A stretch of 33,610 bases of DNA, from positions 1-33,610 of the IMG/VR virus record IMGVR_UViG_3300028829_004918. The stretch is one strand, 5' to 3'. Positions 31,532-33,610 of this stretch are shown in pieces (positions within the stretch are counted from its first letter, which is position 1; every line of letters begins with the position of its first letter). This DNA comes from a virus. A program made the translations under genes and the position numbers. The notes under the pieces were generated by a model. It did no database searches and was not told the origin of the DNA. It saw only the letters and a list, made by a program, of their open reading frames with translations.

Positions 31532-32304
31532 GTGAAAAAGATGAGGATATGTTCGATGAACTAGGGGCAGAGCTACAGACGCCCAGCAACACAGACACGT
31601 CTGTGAAGAATGTCATCGTTCCAGAAGGACCAGATATTACAGACCCGGCGTGGAATGACTACGTGATGGGGCTGTTTATGCCAGAGGAGCTGATTGATGG
31701 AAAGCCACTTGTCGACGGACTACGGAGAGTTTCTCAGTTGGTTCTTGGAAGAATCGTCAGTGCATCGCCCACCCAAGTATTTCCACCACAAGCTGAAGAT
31801 CATCATGGTAGAGCAACAGTCGTCTTTGAGATCATCTTTGAGGACAACTCTAGATTTGCCGATGTCGCTGACGTCTGGGAGGGTAATACCGACGATACGT
31901 TTTGTGCGTTTGCTACAGCAACAGCTTCAACTAGAGCAGAAGCACGAGCTTTAAGGAAAGCGTTGAGATTGAGAACTTGCTCAGCGGAAGAGATGACCAA
32001 AAAGGACACAGCCTCTATTGTGAAAACAATTAGCAAGGTTAACGAGACAAGTGGAACTGTAACAGGGGAGTACAATGAAAAGGCTAGAATGACGTCTCCG
32101 CAGGCGAACTTTATTAGTGTTCGCTGTAAAGAGATGGACATTAATGCGAAGAAGCTATTTAACACAGTTCTCGGAGTAGAGAACACGAGCCGTATTGATA
32201 AGCAAACAGCTAGTACGGCAATTGATACACTGAATGGATATCTACAGGCGTTGGATACTATTCCGGGTGATATTCTTGGTTTTGAAAACGGATGGGAGAG
32301 CTAG
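31528..32304 (+). CDS. Rad52-like single-strand annealing protein candidate
   Basis: The 258-residue protein has a pattern like Rad52/Sak-type annealing proteins: a strand-rich core (GRATVVFEIIFEDNSRFADVADV), then an alanine-rich helix ending in TRAEARALRKALRLR, similar to the KRALR-type helix in the annealing family. The C-terminal 70 residues (MTSPQANFISVRCKEMDI, then DKQTASTAIDTL) match the small TxxQxxFI helical module often attached to phage recombination proteins. It would promote annealing of complementary ssDNA in recombination and late replication. The N-terminal 30 residues are acidic. The call is from motif pattern, not a clear family match. Confidence 0.5.
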   Translation: MSEKDEDMFDELGAELQTPSNTDTSVKNVIVPEGPDITDPAWNDYVMGLFMPEELIDGKPLVDGLRRVSQLVLGRIVSASPTQVFPPQAEDHHGRATVVFEIIFEDNSRFADVADVWEGNTDDTFCAFATATASTRAEARALRKALRLRTCSAEEMTKKDTASIVKTISKVNETSGTVTGEYNEKARMTSPQANFISVRCKEMDINAKKLFNTVLGVENTSRIDKQTASTAIDTLNGYLQALDTIPGDILGFENGWES

Positions 32305-32667
32305 ATGAAAGTTTCTTACACTACAGCTGACGGAAGAATGACAGTGGAGATCGACGCGGATCAGCCAAAGCAGGTATTCGCAGAGATCGGTATGTTCCAA
32401 GAGGTGTTTGAAAACACCGTGTGTGGAGCGTGTGGTCATACTGATGTTAGGTTCTCGACACGCGAAGTTGATGGGAACACCTACTACGAGCTTCGTTGTG
32501 CGAAATGTGGAGCCAAACTTGCTTTTGGAGCACACAACAACAACAAGGGAACTCTGTTTCCAAAGCTCAAGGCTGGCAAGAACGACCAGTCACAGCTGGA
32601 CGAAGGCACTTGGTTGCCTAACAAAGGCTGGATGAAGTGGGACAAGGAGCAAGGTAAGGCTGTATAG
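32305..32667 (+). CDS. zinc-ribbon phage protein, 120 aa
   Basis: Begins two bases after the annealing-protein gene stop, with GGGAGAG upstream. The 120-residue product has a ribbon of CGACGHTDVRF and YYELRCAKCGAKLAFG with two CxxC pairs, then a C-terminal tail with a LFPK and GWMKWD motif, a pattern I associate with a conserved phage protein found beside recombination proteins. Its function is not known. It ends the + strand block, 13 bases ahead of the terminator hairpin. Confidence 0.65.
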   Translation: MKVSYTTADGRMTVEIDADQPKQVFAEIGMFQEVFENTVCGACGHTDVRFSTREVDGNTYYELRCAKCGAKLAFGAHNNNKGTLFPKLKAGKNDQSQLDEGTWLPNKGWMKWDKEQGKAV

Positions 32668-32680
32668 CCTGAAACAAAAG

Positions 32681-32712
32681 AAGGGGGCTGGATCAAACCG
32701 GCCCCCTTTTTT
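32681..32712 (+). terminator. rho-independent terminator at the strand switch
   Basis: An 11-bp stem AAGGGGGCTGG/CCGGCCCCCTT (one G-T pair) with a six-base loop ATCAAA is followed by six T (32707-32712). It is the strongest hairpin of the window, placed after the last + strand gene and before the 3' end of the convergent - strand gene at 32734. On the opposite strand the hairpin is followed by CTTTTG, so it may also stop leftward transcription, but weakly. Confidence 0.88.
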
Positions 32713-32733
32713 CGTATTGTCACATATCGTGTC

Positions 32734-33435
32734 TTAGAGATACTCTAAGCTAAACCAAAGACCATAGCTTGTTTTACTACCAATCTCGTCGGGAGTACAG
32801 CTAATTCCAGCGTACCAATCGTGCTCAAGAGATTCATGAGCTGCCCCGTCTGTAGTCAACACCCCGTCCTTCGCAGAGTCGCTCACAGTGCCGTTTGTGC
32901 CACTGACACCCGGCGAAGAGGTGAACGTCACGTCAAACATGTCTTCTACAGGGTCAAACTCCTGCCAAGCGTGAGAAGCTTCCCCACGGTGAGCCAGAGC
33001 GTTGCCGCTGTCAGCAGTAGCCCCAAGGTTACGTACTTCGTAAATCTTGGTGTTCACACCGCTGGCATGTTGAGTAATGTCATTACGGTCAAAGATACGC
33101 AACTTGCAATTCTGCACACGCACAGCTTCTGTGTGAGCGAACCGAATCCTGATCGGAGCGTAGTAGTTAGGCATTGACTCATTGTCAATTTCTGCCCCAC
33201 CATTGTGAGAGCAGCCGCTAACAGACATGTACTTGGTGTTATTCAGCTTGATACCTGATGCAGTACCATTAGCGTTAGTCACATAGGATGTGTCCTGATG
33301 CTGACCAACTGGCACAGAGATACCATAACCAGCTCCGTACATACCCATACCAGACCCAGCAGAATGTTGGATAAGAGTAGGTTCGCCGGTAGCTGCGATA
33401 TTTACGTCGTTTGCATAGAATTTTACTTCAGCCAT
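32734..33435 (-). CDS. probable virion structural protein, 233 aa
   Basis: On the - strand from ATG at 33433-33435, with AGGAGA (complement of 33441-33446) five bases upstream. The 233-residue product is glycine/serine/threonine and asparagine-rich and beta-like, with repeated short strands (YMSVSGCSHNGGAEI, PIRIRFAHTEAVRVQNCKLRIF) and no signal peptide. That composition fits a head decoration, neck or tail protein; the start MAEVKFYANDVNIAATGEP is like that of phage virion proteins of unknown role. Opposite strand and a promoter of its own set it apart from the early genes to the left. No specific virion protein can be named. Confidence 0.6.
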   Translation of the reverse strand: MAEVKFYANDVNIAATGEPTLIQHSAGSGMGMYGAGYGISVPVGQHQDTSYVTNANGTASGIKLNNTKYMSVSGCSHNGGAEIDNESMPNYYAPIRIRFAHTEAVRVQNCKLRIFDRNDITQHASGVNTKIYEVRNLGATADSGNALAHRGEASHAWQEFDPVEDMFDVTFTSSPGVSGTNGTVSDSAKDGVLTTDGAAHESLEHDWYAGISCTPDEIGSKTSYGLWFSLEYL

Positions 33436-33440
33436 TATGT

Positions 33441-33472
33441 TCTCCTATTTGAGAATGTCTTTATGTATTATA
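33441..33472 (-). promoter_or_regulatory. candidate promoter and ribosome binding site for the - strand virion gene
   Basis: The complement of 33467-33472 reads TATAAT, with AC following, in the 43-base gap between the two - strand genes; AGGAGA (complement of 33441-33446) is the ribosome binding site. No good -35 element lies 16-18 bases upstream, which would fit a late-type promoter recognised through a -10-like box, but that is inference. The same TATAATAC octamer is at 17385. Confidence 0.45.
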
Positions 33473-33478
33473 CACGGA

Positions 33479-33610
33479 TTAGAGTGGAACAACTTCTAAA
33501 GTCACAGCTTGCTCGTAAGCATTGGGAGATGCCCAAGAATCAGCAAATGTATGACTAATGTCATTGTGGAAGTGATAAAAAATATCGTATTGGTTGTCAG
33601 AACTCTTGTT
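33479..33610 (-). CDS. hypothetical protein, C-terminal part, probable virion protein (5' end outside window)
   Basis: On the - strand an open frame enters from the right edge and ends with TAA at 33479-33481, giving 43 residues that finish ADSWASPNAYEQAVTLEVVPL. It lies upstream of the previous gene on the same strand with a 43-base gap. The hydrophobic, beta-like tail is like those of phage structural proteins. With only 43 residues visible, family cannot be named and the frame could be chance; position favours a gene. Confidence 0.5.
   Translation of the reverse strand, partial: NKSSDNQYDIFYHFHNDISHTFADSWASPNAYEQAVTLEVVPL

Noticed and set aside
33298-33558. An 86-codon + strand open frame at the right end
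   Set aside because: It is antisense to the virion-like gene and its promoter region, with no ribosome site or motif.
1-33610. tRNA genes
   Set aside because: No cloverleaf with T-loop GTTCRANNC was seen in the few non-coding gaps, which are all shorter than a tRNA.

Overview
The window reads as part of a large tailed-bacteriophage genome (Caudoviricetes), most likely a lytic phage with its own replisome. About 48 genes on the + strand are packed almost without gaps, often joined by ATGA, TAATG or 8-base start/stop overlaps. Two genes at the right end lie on the - strand. No stretch above 70 bases lacks a gene, and I see no tRNA, rRNA, CRISPR array or insertion sequence. The host is unknown. 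A Tat-exported DUF1501 protein gene suggests a planctomycete or a neighbour of that group, because that family is most expanded there; this is inference only.

Region 1 (1-11.7 kb) is nucleotide metabolism, recombination and replication. It holds a partial HNH endonuclease, the class Ia ribonucleotide reductase small subunit (nrdB), dUTPase, a PhoH-like ATPase, a zinc-ribbon protein and several unknowns. A RecA/UvsX-like recombinase, a Vsr/DUF559-like nuclease, a DnaB-type helicase, a DnaG-type primase, a deoxynucleoside monophosphate kinase and a Cas4/AddB-like nuclease with four cysteines placed for an Fe-S cluster follow.

Region 2 (11.7-17.7 kb) is the most unusual. A Tat-signal DUF1501 gene is broken by a perfect 23-bp tandem duplication; removing one copy restores a 406-residue frame. 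Next come three small neighbouring genes that share protein motifs and look like paralogues of one unknown family. Then comes a bacterial family C (DnaE) polymerase split into two genes between palm and fingers. A separate DEDDh 3'-5' exonuclease gene sits between the halves, and all three are linked by short start/stop overlaps. An SSB gene closes the block.

Region 3 (17.7-30.8 kb) is a glycan cassette of about 17 genes. It has at least six glycosyltransferases (GT-B and GT-A), a DUF5672 protein, a nucleotidyltransferase-like protein, an FkbM methyltransferase, a second SAM methyltransferase, a compact kinase, a NodB/DUF2334-like deacetylase and a GDP-L-fucose synthase (fcl). It could decorate virions, modify host surface glycan or modify DNA; the sequence does not decide.

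Region 4 (30.8-33.6 kb) holds a free-standing homing-type endonuclease (HTH, NUMOD3-like, Vsr-like nuclease), a Rad52-like annealing protein candidate and a zinc-ribbon partner. A strong hairpin terminator marks the strand switch. Two - strand genes that look like virion protein genes follow, with a TATAAT box between them.
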